Origin: RUG11783 sp964599695
GTDB taxonomy: Bacteria; Bacillota; Clostridia; Oscillospirales; Ruminococcaceae
Length of the DNA: 64,000 nt
Assembly (NCBI GenBank): GCA_964599695.1
Contig: CAZRGP010000005.1
Location: 1-64,000, forward strand
Direction of reading: 5' to 3'
Both the position numbers and the translations under genes were made by a program. The notes below the pieces were generated by a model. It saw only the letters and a list, made by a program, of their open reading frames with translations. It was not told the DNA's origin and did no database searches. Within the stretch, counting starts at the first letter, position 1, and every line of letters begins with the position of its first letter. Positions 1-7,658 of this stretch are shown piece by piece.

Positions 1-103
1 TGAATAGACTAGGCACTAGTTTGCGGGCGATTCATCCCATGTTTGAAAGCACGGGTATTCTCGCCTGACTAATAAAGGGCATAATACCCCTGAATCAGAG
101 ACC

Positions 104-132
104 GTGACTTTTGTCACAGCCCCATCTTTTTT
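104..132 (+). repeat. Left copy of a short inverted sequence flanking the padR/DUF2812 pair
   Basis: The segment holds a small stem (GTGAC-TTTT-GTCAC) followed by AGCCCC and a T-rich run. Bases 106-123 match the reverse complement of 1121-1138 at 17 of 18 positions, and both copies are followed by a run of Ts in their own orientation. It could be the terminator of a gene lying left of the window or one end of a small mobile or REP-like element. No target-site duplication was recognised. Confidence 0.5.
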
Positions 133-142
133 GTGAAAGCTC

Positions 143-219
143 TTGACAAGTATATCGAGGTCCGATATACTATATATCGTAGTCCGATATATCGCAGTCA
201 GATACATCGAAACACGATA
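143..219 (+). promoter_or_regulatory. Sigma-70 promoter overlapped by four TATCG-N5-CGATA dyads
   Basis: A near-consensus promoter is visible: TTGACA at 143-148, a 17-base spacer and TATACT at 166-171. Four 15-base dyads follow the pattern TATCG-N5-CGATA, starting at 153, 175, 190 and 205. The third and fourth each have one imperfect half (AGATA, CATCG). The first dyad lies in the spacer and -10, the others downstream, so a bound repressor would block transcription. The PadR protein encoded just downstream is the obvious candidate to bind here (inference). Confidence 0.75.
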
Positions 220-233
220 CTATGGAGGATGAT

Positions 234-557
234 ATGGACGACAGGATAAAGAAGATATATGTGCCGATGACTGAGTCTGCTTTCTATATACTGTTCTGTT
301 TGCAAAAACCGCAGCACGGATACGGGATCAGTCAGGAGGTCAGGAAAATGACCGGCGGAGCGATATCGATAAGCGCAGGTACGATGTACGGGGCACTGTC
401 CAAGATGGAGAAGGACGGACTGATCAGTTTCTGCAGGGAAGAGGAGAAGAGAAAACTGTACCAGATAACAGAAACCGGCAGAGAGGTACTTGCAGCAGAG
501 ATAGATAGGATAGATAGACTGTACAGAAACAGCAGGGGGGAGTACTTAAATGACTAA
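234..557 (+). CDS. PadR family transcriptional regulator
   Basis: This 107-residue protein is a PadR-type winged-helix repressor. The N-terminal part shows the family pattern around YILFCLQKPQHGYGI and then AGTMYGALSKMEKDGLI, the recognition helix and wing; a short charged tail follows. ATG at 234 is preferred over ATG 222 because GGAGG at 224-228 sits five bases upstream of it. The stop overlaps the next start by eight bases, so the two genes are translationally coupled. A four-dyad operator array lies directly upstream, which suggests autoregulation. PadR genes often pair with a DUF2812 membrane-protein gene, as here. The effector is unknown. Confidence 0.9.
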   Translation: MDDRIKKIYVPMTESAFYILFCLQKPQHGYGISQEVRKMTGGAISISAGTMYGALSKMEKDGLISFCREEEKRKLYQITETGREVLAAEIDRIDRLYRNSRGEYLND

Positions 558-1101
558 GACATTTGTGCGTGTATTCACGATAGTCGATTTTGAAGAAGAG
601 GAGATCTGGCTCAGAGAGCAGAGCAAAAAAGGCTGGAAACTGGAAAAGATGGCACCTCCGTTTCTCTATACATTCGAGCAGTGCGAGCCGGAAGATGTGA
701 TCTACAGGCTTGACTTCAAGAACGGCGACAAACCCGCGGATTATATGCAGATGATGGAAGACTTCGGCTGGGAATATTTCGGAGAATGCCTCGGTTGGCT
801 GTATTTCAGGAAACCTGCATCGGAGATCCAGTCTGAGGAAGACGGAGAACTGTTCTCGGATGCAGTATCCAAGATCGATCAGCTCAGCAAGATAGTGCGC
901 ACCAGGATGATGCCGATGATCTGCATATTCCTTTGTGCAGTGGTGCCGAATGCCCTGAGATATCTGGACGGGGAATATGTCGGCCCCTGGGGGCAGGCGT
1001 TCGGATTCATCTTCGGCGTACTGTTCGGGCTGTATATGGTCATGTTCATATACTTCGCGGTCAAACTTAAGAAACTGAGAAACAGATACAGGGAAAACTG
1101 A
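550..1101 (+). CDS. DUF2812 domain-containing membrane protein
   Basis: The 183-residue protein begins with a soluble DUF2812 domain (residues about 1-100, with FEEEEIWLREQSKKGW near the start and the aromatic segment GWEYFGECLGWLYF). Two predicted membrane helices follow at about 115-135 and 143-172, and the C-terminus is basic. Its start lies inside the last codons of padR. DUF2812 proteins are commonly encoded next to PadR regulators, but their biochemical role is not established. By context it is the target or output of the repressor, possibly a stress- or envelope-responsive membrane component (inference). Confidence 0.85.
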   Translation: MTKTFVRVFTIVDFEEEEIWLREQSKKGWKLEKMAPPFLYTFEQCEPEDVIYRLDFKNGDKPADYMQMMEDFGWEYFGECLGWLYFRKPASEIQSEEDGELFSDAVSKIDQLSKIVRTRMMPMICIFLCAVVPNALRYLDGEYVGPWGQAFGFIFGVLFGLYMVMFIYFAVKLKKLRNRYREN

Positions 1102-1112
1102 ATACCGGAACT

Positions 1113-1146
1113 GCAAAAAAGGGGCTGTGACGAAAGTCGCAGTCCC
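1113..1146. repeat. GAAA-capped hairpin, right inverted copy flanking padR/DUF2812
   Basis: Bases 1121-1146 fold as an 11-base stem (GGGGCTGTGAC / GTCGCAGTCCC, with two G-U pairs) closed by a GAAA tetraloop. A run of six As lies just upstream on the plus strand, so on the minus strand it reads as a stem followed by Ts. It is the inverted partner of 104-132. It may end the padR-DUF2812 transcript, although no T-run follows on the plus strand. Confidence 0.55.
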
Positions 1147-1356
1147 AACAAGCAAGAAGTAAAGACGGCGTCAGCCCGGAAGGGTCGACGCCGATCTTTA
1201 TGGTAATATTTAACGTGCCATGATTAATTTTCCCATAACTGGTATTAGCCCAACCCAAGGTATAATTCCAGCGTTTCTCACAGATTTAAACGTGCTTGTT
1301 AAAGGCGCCATGACAGGCTACCTAAGTAGTTTTGTCACAACGCCTTTTCGCTATGA

Positions 1357-2145
1357 TCATGCGATCGATTTTTTATCGGTCTTATGGCTCCGGATATACT
1401 GTGTCCACTTGATATAACCGTAGGTGGTATTCGTCAGGAACCCGATCTTCAGCGCGAGCAGCATGTACTGTCCCGCGAGGATATTGATCGCCATCTCCAG
1501 CAATGTGCAGATGTACCATGCGATCCACTGTTCCCGGTATCTCAGCAGGATGAATACCCCGTTCGCGATGCCTACCGCGCTGGCGCAAGCATCCAGATAG
1601 ATGACCCAGGTCTCGATGGTCTTGTTTCCGCCGAACAGGTCAGTGGCGATGTTGAGCTCCGAAGTGAAATATCCCACCACTACCGTCCAGATGACGATGC
1701 CCGCTATTACGGCCACTTCCTGCCATCCTGTGAGCTTTCTGACCTCCGTCAGCTCCTCTTCCTGACGGTCCGGGTGACGGTGCCAGTTGATGAAGCTGAT
1801 GATATCGATGGGGAGCCAGAAGAACAGTGTCGTCACCATGGTGGCGAATCTCGCCGCCAGCAGGATGAGCGTCAGGATCTCGGTGAGCTCGACGAAAACC
1901 GATACAATAAAATTCCACTTTGACTGCTTCGAGATGAGAAGTTCACAGAGAATATTGAGAAAAGTATCGAGGAAATACAGGAACATGATCATCTTCCCGT
2001 TGACCCCGTTTACGTCCTCCTCCGGGAACAGGATCCCGAGAATGATAGAGAGCACCAGTATGCTGAAGAACCAAATCTTCTCATAGGTGGTGAAGTAATT
2101 CCAGATATGCTTTACTTTTTCGCTGAATGTCCTTTTTGTTTCCAT
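1357..2145 (-). CDS. pnuC: Nicotinamide riboside transporter PnuC
   Basis: This integral membrane protein of about 262 residues, with seven or so hydrophobic segments, matches the PnuC family, which moves nicotinamide riboside (or related vitamins) into the cell for NAD synthesis. Family features are the cytoplasmic lead-in YFTTYEKIW before helix 1, a charged loop near RHPDRQEEE, the REQWIAWY segment, and a last helix ending in TTYGYIKW. ATG at 2145 gives a usual N-terminus. A TTG at 2172, directly after the upstream stop and behind GAGGAG, is a plausible alternative start. It is the last gene of a three-gene minus-strand operon with the DUF1858 and lipoprotein genes. Confidence 0.88.
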   Translation of the reverse strand: METKRTFSEKVKHIWNYFTTYEKIWFFSILVLSIILGILFPEEDVNGVNGKMIMFLYFLDTFLNILCELLISKQSKWNFIVSVFVELTEILTLILLAARFATMVTTLFFWLPIDIISFINWHRHPDRQEEELTEVRKLTGWQEVAVIAGIVIWTVVVGYFTSELNIATDLFGGNKTIETWVIYLDACASAVGIANGVFILLRYREQWIAWYICTLLEMAINILAGQYMLLALKIGFLTNTTYGYIKWTQYIRSHKTDKKSIA

Positions 2146-2172
2146 GAATCGTGCCACCGGAACGCCCGGCAA

Positions 2173-2436
2173 TTATTTCTCCTCTGCTGCGTTTTCTTCC
2201 TCGAATTTCCTGTCGAGCACTGCCTGGATCTTTTCCATGATCTCATAGGTATCGGCTCCGTGGACCAGACAAGCCATTTCCAGTGTCTCATCCATAGCGG
2301 AGGGACATCCGATACAGTGCATGCCGGCTTCCGCCAGGATCTTCAGTATCTCTTTGTCCATACGGACCAGCCTGTGGACAGACATGTCCTTTGTCACCAC
2401 GAACCGTTTCTTTCTTTTGAACAGTTTCTCCAACAT
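2173..2436 (-). CDS. DUF1858 domain-containing protein
   Basis: This 87-residue protein is a single DUF1858 domain with a basic N-terminal extension (LFKRKKRF). The family pattern is clear: MSVHRLVRMDKEILKILAEA, then GMHCIGCPSA with a CxxC-type cysteine pair, then ETLEMACLVHG. DUF1858 domains accompany hybrid-cluster and other redox proteins, and the two cysteines may form a redox disulfide or bind a metal; the function is not proven. It lies 15 bases after the lipoprotein gene and abuts pnuC, so all three are probably cotranscribed. Confidence 0.88.
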   Translation of the reverse strand: MLEKLFKRKKRFVVTKDMSVHRLVRMDKEILKILAEAGMHCIGCPSAMDETLEMACLVHGADTYEIMEKIQAVLDRKFEEENAAEEK

Positions 2437-2451
2437 TGCCCGCCGCCTCTC

Positions 2452-2994
2452 TTACTGCTCCGGCGTGAAATAAACGAAGAAGACATCCCCCTCGGACTCG
2501 TTTCCTTCATTGTCCACGAACAATTCCAGATAGGAGATGGAATACTCCGGTTCATCCGCGGGAACGACGTACACCAGTTCCCCGTTCCTGCTCTCTCCGG
2601 AAGCAAGGTCATAGGATGCGGGCAGCTGCCTCATCTCATCCAGGAGGCCGTCTTCATATTCGTAGGTGATCGGGAAGCAGTATGCGTCATCCGACTCGTC
2701 GGTCCACTGAGCCTGGAAATCGGTGTCCACCATCGTGATGGTATCGCGCATGGTGTTCTTCACCGTAACATTCACGATGAGGAAGCACCCATCGTCCAGT
2801 TCAACATCCCCGTATGTCGTCGATGTGTGGGCGGAATTAACGGTAAAATCGAAGAAATAAGTCTCCATGGTATCTCCGACCCCGCCTTCATAATACTGCG
2901 GCTCATCCGATACATTGACGCCCTTTTCTCCGCAGGAAGTGAGCGCGAACAATGCGGCAAAGCACAGCAGCAAAACGATGATCTTCTTTGCCAT
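2452..2994 (-). CDS. Surface lipoprotein with DUF4352-like domain
   Basis: The 180-residue protein starts at ATG 2994 behind GGAGG. It has a lipoprotein signal (basic MAKK, hydrophobic core, lipobox LTSC at about residues 21-24), so it should be lipid-anchored on the outer face of the membrane. The remainder is an immunoglobulin-like beta domain of the DUF4352 type (VELDDGCFLIVNVTVKNTMRDT, then a LASGESRNGELVYVV segment), typical of Firmicute cell-surface lipoproteins with no assigned activity. It heads the operon with the DUF1858 and pnuC genes; a role as a ligand-binding partner of PnuC is only a guess. Confidence 0.8.
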   Translation of the reverse strand: MAKKIIVLLLCFAALFALTSCGEKGVNVSDEPQYYEGGVGDTMETYFFDFTVNSAHTSTTYGDVELDDGCFLIVNVTVKNTMRDTITMVDTDFQAQWTDESDDAYCFPITYEYEDGLLDEMRQLPASYDLASGESRNGELVYVVPADEPEYSISYLELFVDNEGNESEGDVFFVYFTPEQ

Positions 2995-3060
2995 AGTAAA
3001 TACCTCCAAAACAAACGTACGAATTGAATTATATCGGTTTGCAGTTTTCTTGTAAAGGAA

Positions 3061-4206
3061 TCACTGCGCGCCTCCGAATCTCTTCCGGGCAAAGGACAGG
3101 ATCTCATCCTCCACCGCGATCTCCGCTTCTCCGGGATAGGACGCCGCGATCTTCCGGAACTTGTCCAGATATCCCGCACGGGTCCTTTCATCCTCCCCCA
3201 GGAACAGGGAAATCACATATTTTGTCCTCAGTGCGATGGGGCTGTCCTGCAGCCGCTTCAGCGTGTCCTTCATCTCCTTGGACCGCAGCTCTTCCCCGGT
3301 GCATTTACCGTTATCCAGCAGGATGTCCGTCGTGATCCGGTCGCACAAAATGACGTTCCGGTGGATCCCCGGCATATTGAACCCGTTTTCTCTGTCCAAC
3401 AGCTCGTGGCACAGATCGTTCGCCTCTTCATACCGTCCGCCTGCCATCAGCCGGTTTTCGTAGAATACGGCGGAGGAACCGACGATCGCGTTGGATCGGT
3501 CCTCCCAGGGAGGCTGGAGAAACAGCTCATCCGGCATATCCGTCACCCGGATGCCCTCCGCGCTGTACTCCGACATCTTCAGCTGATTCCAGAAACTTCT
3601 TCTGGATTCGAGAGAAGCGTCTGTGTGCAGGGCGTTGTAACCGTCATTGGGCACATTTCCGGTCTGCATGGGTATTCCGTTGAGCAGGGCGTAGGCTACG
3701 CCGCATATGGTCAGCGTGAGAAGCAGCGTGTTCAGGAGCGGCACGTCCTTCGCGGGAAGATACGCCGCGAAAAACAAGGCGGAAGCGATCAGGTTCATGA
3801 GGCACCCGCCGAGGTTGTACAGAAGATAGGGATACCTTCCGCCATTATAATCCGGCGGCCCCATGAGGCACTGTCCCCCTGTTCCCGGAACCTTCTCCCT
3901 TCTGAGGACCAGCTTCCCGCCTTTTTTCATCAGGACCAGCCCGGAAATACGGAAGGAGAAGAAGCGGTAGCCGCTTGCCAGTCCGAACACCAGATGCCCG
4001 GCCTCATGGATGATGACCTGCAAAAAGAGGACAACGATCACCATCAGCATGTAAAGGCCGTATCCGATCAGGAAGGAACTGAGGCTCTCATCCAGAAGCC
4101 GGTCCAGATCAGACGTGAACAGGATGGCAATCCCGATGCAGGCCCCGGTCACCAGCCACAGAATGGCAGATAACACCGTTGCTCTTTTTGTTGCGCGTTC
4201 TTCCAT
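3061..4206 (-). CDS. M50-like intramembrane metalloprotease homologue
   Basis: This 381-residue membrane protein carries HEAGH at residues 67-71 inside a hydrophobic segment, the HExxH zinc motif of the M50/site-2-protease-like group. A second element (GNVPNDGYN, near residue 187) resembles a degraded form of the family's NxxPxxxxDG motif and could supply the third metal ligand. Four to six membrane helices occupy the first half. The C-terminal half is soluble and helical, with no PDZ domain recognised. AAGGAG precedes ATG 4206. It is transcribed divergently from the esterase gene. Substrate unknown; regulated proteolysis or membrane-protein quality control is possible. Confidence 0.75.
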   Translation of the reverse strand: MEERATKRATVLSAILWLVTGACIGIAILFTSDLDRLLDESLSSFLIGYGLYMLMVIVVLFLQVIIHEAGHLVFGLASGYRFFSFRISGLVLMKKGGKLVLRREKVPGTGGQCLMGPPDYNGGRYPYLLYNLGGCLMNLIASALFFAAYLPAKDVPLLNTLLLTLTICGVAYALLNGIPMQTGNVPNDGYNALHTDASLESRRSFWNQLKMSEYSAEGIRVTDMPDELFLQPPWEDRSNAIVGSSAVFYENRLMAGGRYEEANDLCHELLDRENGFNMPGIHRNVILCDRITTDILLDNGKCTGEELRSKEMKDTLKRLQDSPIALRTKYVISLFLGEDERTRAGYLDKFRKIAASYPGEAEIAVEDEILSFARKRFGGAQ

Positions 4207-4310
4207 TCTTCGTTCTCCTTTTCTCTCCTATTGCAATTCTAGTCGAAATGCGCCGGAAATGCTATGATAACAAAAAAGCAGGCAGTGAACTGCCCGAAGG
4301 AGGAAACAAA

Positions 4311-5057
4311 TTGTATTTCAAAGAAGTGAACTGGTACAGCCCCAGGCTGAATAAAGATATGCATGTGGCCATATACGGCCACGGAGGAACTCCTTTCCTT
4401 GTGTTCCCATGCCAGAACTCCATGTGCCATAATTTCGCGGATTTCGGGATGTGCGATGTACTGCAGGACGTTCTTGAAGACGGGACCATACAGCTCTTCT
4501 GTGTGGACTCCGTGGATGCAGACAGCTGGTCCCTTTCCGGCGGCGATCCTGTATGGAGGGCAGACCGACAGGAAAACTATTTCCTGTATATCACCGAGGA
4601 AGTGGTTCCCTTCATCCGCTCCGAGAATCCCAGCGGGATCCTTCCGTTCTGCACCGGCTGCAGCATGGGGGCAAACCACACGGCAAACACCTTCCTGCGC
4701 AGGCCGGATCTGTTTTCTGGGATGCTGGCCATGTCCGGCGTGTATGACTCCGCCTACTTCTTCGGTGGCTGGATGAACGATACGCTGTACAACAACAGCC
4801 CGGAGGCCTACATGCCCAATCTTCCTGCCGGACACCCCTATATCGACCTCTACAATCAGAAGGAGATCATCTTCTGTATCGGACAGGGGGCATGGGAGGA
4901 CGGTCTCGCATCCCAGAGATTCCTGGACAAGACCTTCCGCGAGAAAGGCATCCACGCCTGGTTCGACTACTGGGGTTTTGATGTCAATCACGACTGGCCG
5001 TGGTGGAAAAAGCAGATCCGCTATTTCCTTCCGTTTCTGCTCGAGTTTGTCCACTGA
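4311..5057 (+). CDS. Esterase, alpha/beta hydrolase of the FrmB/EstA-like group
   Basis: The protein is a 248-residue cytoplasmic alpha/beta hydrolase. The nucleophile elbow GCSMGA places Ser118 as the catalytic serine, and the late histidine lies in VNHDWPWW. The N-terminal pattern (YFKEVNWYSPRLNKDMHVAIYG) is typical of the putative esterase family that includes S-formylglutathione hydrolase-like enzymes. I chose TTG 4311 because GGAGG lies seven bases upstream and homologous proteins usually begin at this YFxExNWYSP segment; longer upstream frames have no ribosome binding site. An extended -10 (TGCTATGAT) occurs at about 4259-4267. The natural ester is unknown. Confidence 0.8.
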   Translation: MYFKEVNWYSPRLNKDMHVAIYGHGGTPFLVFPCQNSMCHNFADFGMCDVLQDVLEDGTIQLFCVDSVDADSWSLSGGDPVWRADRQENYFLYITEEVVPFIRSENPSGILPFCTGCSMGANHTANTFLRRPDLFSGMLAMSGVYDSAYFFGGWMNDTLYNNSPEAYMPNLPAGHPYIDLYNQKEIIFCIGQGAWEDGLASQRFLDKTFREKGIHAWFDYWGFDVNHDWPWWKKQIRYFLPFLLEFVH

Positions 5058-5141
5058 ACAAAACAGCACACAAAAACGGGGCAATTGTGGTCCTTCCGTA
5101 AAGAATATGCCTTGAGGCATTTTTCCCTACTAAAAAAGGAC

Positions 5142-5237
5142 ATAAAAGCAGACGTGACCATTTGATATGTATCCCCAATACTGGACAAAGAAACCAGTAT
5201 TGGGGATACATATTAATTGCGGTCACGCCTGTTTTAT
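5142..5237 (-). repeat. Long nested palindrome at the 3' end of the DUF2442 gene
   Basis: A perfect 20-base inverted repeat (arms 5165-5184 and 5194-5213, 9-base loop) is nested in a second, outer pair (about 5142-5159 and 5221-5237) that matches apart from one substitution and one unpaired base. The right outer arm includes the DUF2442 stop codon at 5223. On the minus strand the structure is followed by TTTTATGTCC and six Ts, so it can act as a very large terminator. Its size is unusual for a terminator and it may be a small palindromic element inserted at the gene end. Confidence 0.75.
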
Positions 5238-5681
5238 TTTCCCATTCTCTGCTTTCGGTAGCCCATATTCCCGTTTCATAGCTTCCGTCGAGATCACCCA
5301 CTGTTTGCCATATTTACAGGCATCCACGCCGTTCACAAGCTTACCGTAGGCAATTGCCTTACGGAGCGTGCTTTCGTTCAGTCCCCAAAGCTGGGTGGCA
5401 TCAGTAAAGGCCATAAGACCGTCAAAGGGCGTCTTGACCGTTTCGCCGTTCTCAAACAACTCGTCGCAGGACAGCTCCAGATCATCATTCCAGATGATCC
5501 CATAGCCGCCCATATCGACCTCCACGCTGGAAAACAGTTCCGGCGCATTCTCCAGCGCCTTGAACGGTGCCCATTTTGCAAACAGGGGCTTTACATCATA
5601 GATTTTTGTCACGCCCTCCGCAAACTGTACGCTCAGGCGATAGTCCGGCAGAGCGTTGACCGCTTTCAACTTATGGAACAT
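5223..5681 (-). CDS. DUF2442 protein with C-terminal HTH-like region
   Basis: The 152-residue protein has an N-terminal DUF2442 domain (residues about 10-85, with LSVQFAEGVTKIYDV and GGYGIIWNDDLELSCDELF). A short second module follows (DATQLWGLNESTLRKAIAYG, then YGKQWVISTEAMKREYG) that resembles the helix-turn-helix used by small antitoxin-type DNA-binding proteins. AAGGAG just before the start overlaps the stop of the DUF4160 remnant upstream. DUF2442 and DUF4160 genes are commonly paired and have been suspected of forming toxin-antitoxin-like modules; here the partner is broken. The 24-base palindrome at 5929-5952 is a candidate operator. Confidence 0.8.
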   Translation of the reverse strand: MFHKLKAVNALPDYRLSVQFAEGVTKIYDVKPLFAKWAPFKALENAPELFSSVEVDMGGYGIIWNDDLELSCDELFENGETVKTPFDGLMAFTDATQLWGLNESTLRKAIAYGKLVNGVDACKYGKQWVISTEAMKREYGLPKAENGKIKQA

Positions 5682-5693
5682 CGTATCAACTCC

Positions 5694-5909
5694 TTACTCA
5701 AGGGGAGAAAGTGCCTTCACCTCCTGCGTCTCCCACATATACAGAAGATCTTTCTTGTGAATTGCCGCCCACTCCTGGACCATGGCAAGCGCCTTAGGCG
5801 GCAGATGGCCTTAAAGCACTTCGCCAGTTTGAATGTCGATGGCGGCCATATCTTCGCCGTAAAGCGCATGGATGTGCGGCGGGTTATGCTCCGCCTGCTG
5901 GAAATACAT
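5694..5909 (-). pseudogene. DUF4160 gene remnant (truncated, internal stop)
   Basis: Read on the minus strand from ATG 5909, this encodes MYFQQAEHNPPHIHALYGE and continues to the family C-terminus (MWETQEVKALSPLE), which is DUF4160. An in-frame TAA at 5813-5811 interrupts the conserved segment GEVL-GHLPPKAL where Glu or Gln would be expected. The normal N-terminus is missing: the frame upstream of 5909 soon meets a stop. The gene directly precedes the DUF2442 gene, as in intact pairs. A short C-terminal fragment from the internal ATG near 5780 cannot be excluded, but loss of function is most likely. Confidence 0.8.
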
Positions 5910-5928
5910 ACGTTTGTGGTCATTTCTG

Positions 5929-5952
5929 TTATATCACGATACCGTGATATAA
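5929..5952. promoter_or_regulatory. Perfect palindrome upstream of the DUF4160/DUF2442 pair
   Basis: The two arms TTATATCACG and CGTGATATAA are exact reverse complements around a four-base spacer (ATAC). The site lies just upstream of the DUF4160 remnant on the minus strand, where an operator would be expected. It is AT-rich compared with the surrounding genome and has no T-run, so a protein-binding site is more likely than a terminator. Confidence 0.55.
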
Positions 5953-6037
5953 TCAAGCGACCTCAGAAATTCTTTTCGGCTATATGGAAATGAAGGCGGC
6001 ACTTCCTTACGAAGCGTCGCCTTCCTAACCCATTTTT

Positions 6038-7456
6038 TCAGTTATTGAGTGTCTCTACCTTGATCAGATTCGTGTTTCCCGACTGACCGGCGATACCGCC
6101 CGTGATGACGATGCGGTCGCCTTTCTTCAGGCCGAAGACCTCCTTGGACCGGTTCTTCGCGGTGTAGAACAGCACCTCGGTGGATTCCAGCTGCTCGCAG
6201 ATCGCGGGCTGGACGCCCCAGGACAATGCCAGCTTTCTCATGGTGCCTTCGTCACAGCACATTCCGAGGATATCCATGGGAGGGCGGAAACGTGAGACCA
6301 TCCGCGCGGTCTTTCCGGACAGGGAGCACACCGCGATGGCGCTGGCGCCGATGTCGATGGCCATACCGCAGGTGGCGTGGGAGATCGCGTCGATGATATT
6401 GTTGATCTTGAACTCACGGTCACGGAACTGCTTCGCATAGTCGATGTTCTGCTCCGTATGTTCCGCAATCCTGGACATGGTCTCCACCACGAGGACAGGG
6501 TAGTCCCCTGCCGCTGTCTCCCCGGACAGCATGATGGCGCTTGTGCCGTCGTACACGGCATTGGCGACGTCAGAAGTCTCCGCACGGGTGGGGCGGGGAC
6601 TGTGCGTCATGCTCTCCAGCATCTCGGTTGCAGTGATGACCCGCTTTCCCAGCAGACTGCATTTGGAGATGAGCTGCTTCTGGATCTTGGGAAGTTCCTC
6701 GAAGGGGATCTCGACTCCCAGGTCGCCTCTCGCCACCATGATACCGCTGCAGGCTTCACAGATCTCATCGATATTCTCCACGCCGTGGCGGTTCTCGATC
6801 TTGGCGATGAACTCGATCCCGGTGCCGCCTTTTTCACGGACGAAATCCCGTACATCCAGCAGATCCTGCTTTCTCGACACGAAGGAGCAGGCGATGAAAT
6901 CCACTCCCTGTTCGATGCCGAAGGCGATGTCCGCCTTGTCCTGTTCGCTGAGATAGACCTGATTCAGGACCTTTCCCGGAAAAGCCATGGACTTGCGGTC
7001 GGAGATGACCCCTCCGAACTCGACGGTGGTGAGTACATCTTCTCCCTCAAAACCGTCCACATTGAATACCAGAAGGCCGTTGTCCACAAGAATCTTGTCA
7101 CCCACTTCAAGGTCTTCCGCCAGATTGGGATAGGAGACACTGACTCCCTCGCGGTTCCCGATCCTTTCCTCTCCTCCGTAGAAACGGAAGTGATCTCCTG
7201 TGGCAAGCGTCACCTTTCCTTCCTCAAATGTCCGGATCCTGTACTCGGGTCCTTTGGTATCAAGAAGAATGGCGATGGGAAGATGCAGTTTCTCTCTCAC
7301 CCTCTTGATCTTGTCGATATTTTCCTTGTGCTGTTCATGTGTGCCGTGGGAGAAGTTCAGTCTGGCGACGTTCATTCCCGCCAGGCACATCTGCTCCAGA
7401 ACTTCCTCAGAAGAACATGCGGGGCCGATCGTGCAAACGATTTTTGTTTTTCTCAT
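6038..7456 (-). CDS. pyk: Pyruvate kinase
   Basis: The 472-residue enzyme converts phosphoenolpyruvate and ADP to pyruvate and ATP, the last step of glycolysis. It begins with the family N-terminus (RKTKIVCTIGPA, then MNVARLNFSHG). The active-site signature FIAKIENRHGVENIDEI is near residues 216-232, followed by MVARGDLGVEIP and the TATEMLESM and SPRPTRAE segments. The C-terminal allosteric domain is present, but the extra PEP-utilising domain of some Firmicute enzymes is absent. GGAGG precedes ATG 7456. It is a single gene with no obvious operon partners. Confidence 0.98.
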   Translation of the reverse strand: MRKTKIVCTIGPACSSEEVLEQMCLAGMNVARLNFSHGTHEQHKENIDKIKRVREKLHLPIAILLDTKGPEYRIRTFEEGKVTLATGDHFRFYGGEERIGNREGVSVSYPNLAEDLEVGDKILVDNGLLVFNVDGFEGEDVLTTVEFGGVISDRKSMAFPGKVLNQVYLSEQDKADIAFGIEQGVDFIACSFVSRKQDLLDVRDFVREKGGTGIEFIAKIENRHGVENIDEICEACSGIMVARGDLGVEIPFEELPKIQKQLISKCSLLGKRVITATEMLESMTHSPRPTRAETSDVANAVYDGTSAIMLSGETAAGDYPVLVVETMSRIAEHTEQNIDYAKQFRDREFKINNIIDAISHATCGMAIDIGASAIAVCSLSGKTARMVSRFRPPMDILGMCCDEGTMRKLALSWGVQPAICEQLESTEVLFYTAKNRSKEVFGLKKGDRIVITGGIAGQSGNTNLIKVETLNN

Positions 7457-7630
7457 GTGCGGGGATCCTCCGTTATTTTTGTATCATCTGCTTCCTAACG
7501 CGGATATTTTATCATGAAATATGCCCTCTCTCCTCATTTTCCATCCGATTTTCCGTATCTCACAAAAACGCACATCCGGGGCATCCGTTTTTGTCCAAGA
7601 ATTTGTAAAGACCTTCCCAAAAACAGAGAT

Positions 7631-7648
7631 ACCGGCCATTCGGCCGGC
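7631..7648 (-). terminator. Terminator of the COG2509 flavoprotein gene
   Basis: A 7-base GC stem (GCCGGCC / GGCCGGT, loop GAAT) is followed on the minus strand by ATCTCTGTTTTT, just past the stop of the gene that ends at 7659. Confidence 0.75.
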
Positions 7649-7658
7649 ATCATTCATG

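Noticed and set aside
16..207. A 63-codon minus-strand frame at the left edge
   Set aside because: It overlaps the padR promoter and operator array, has no ribosome binding site and no recognisable sequence.
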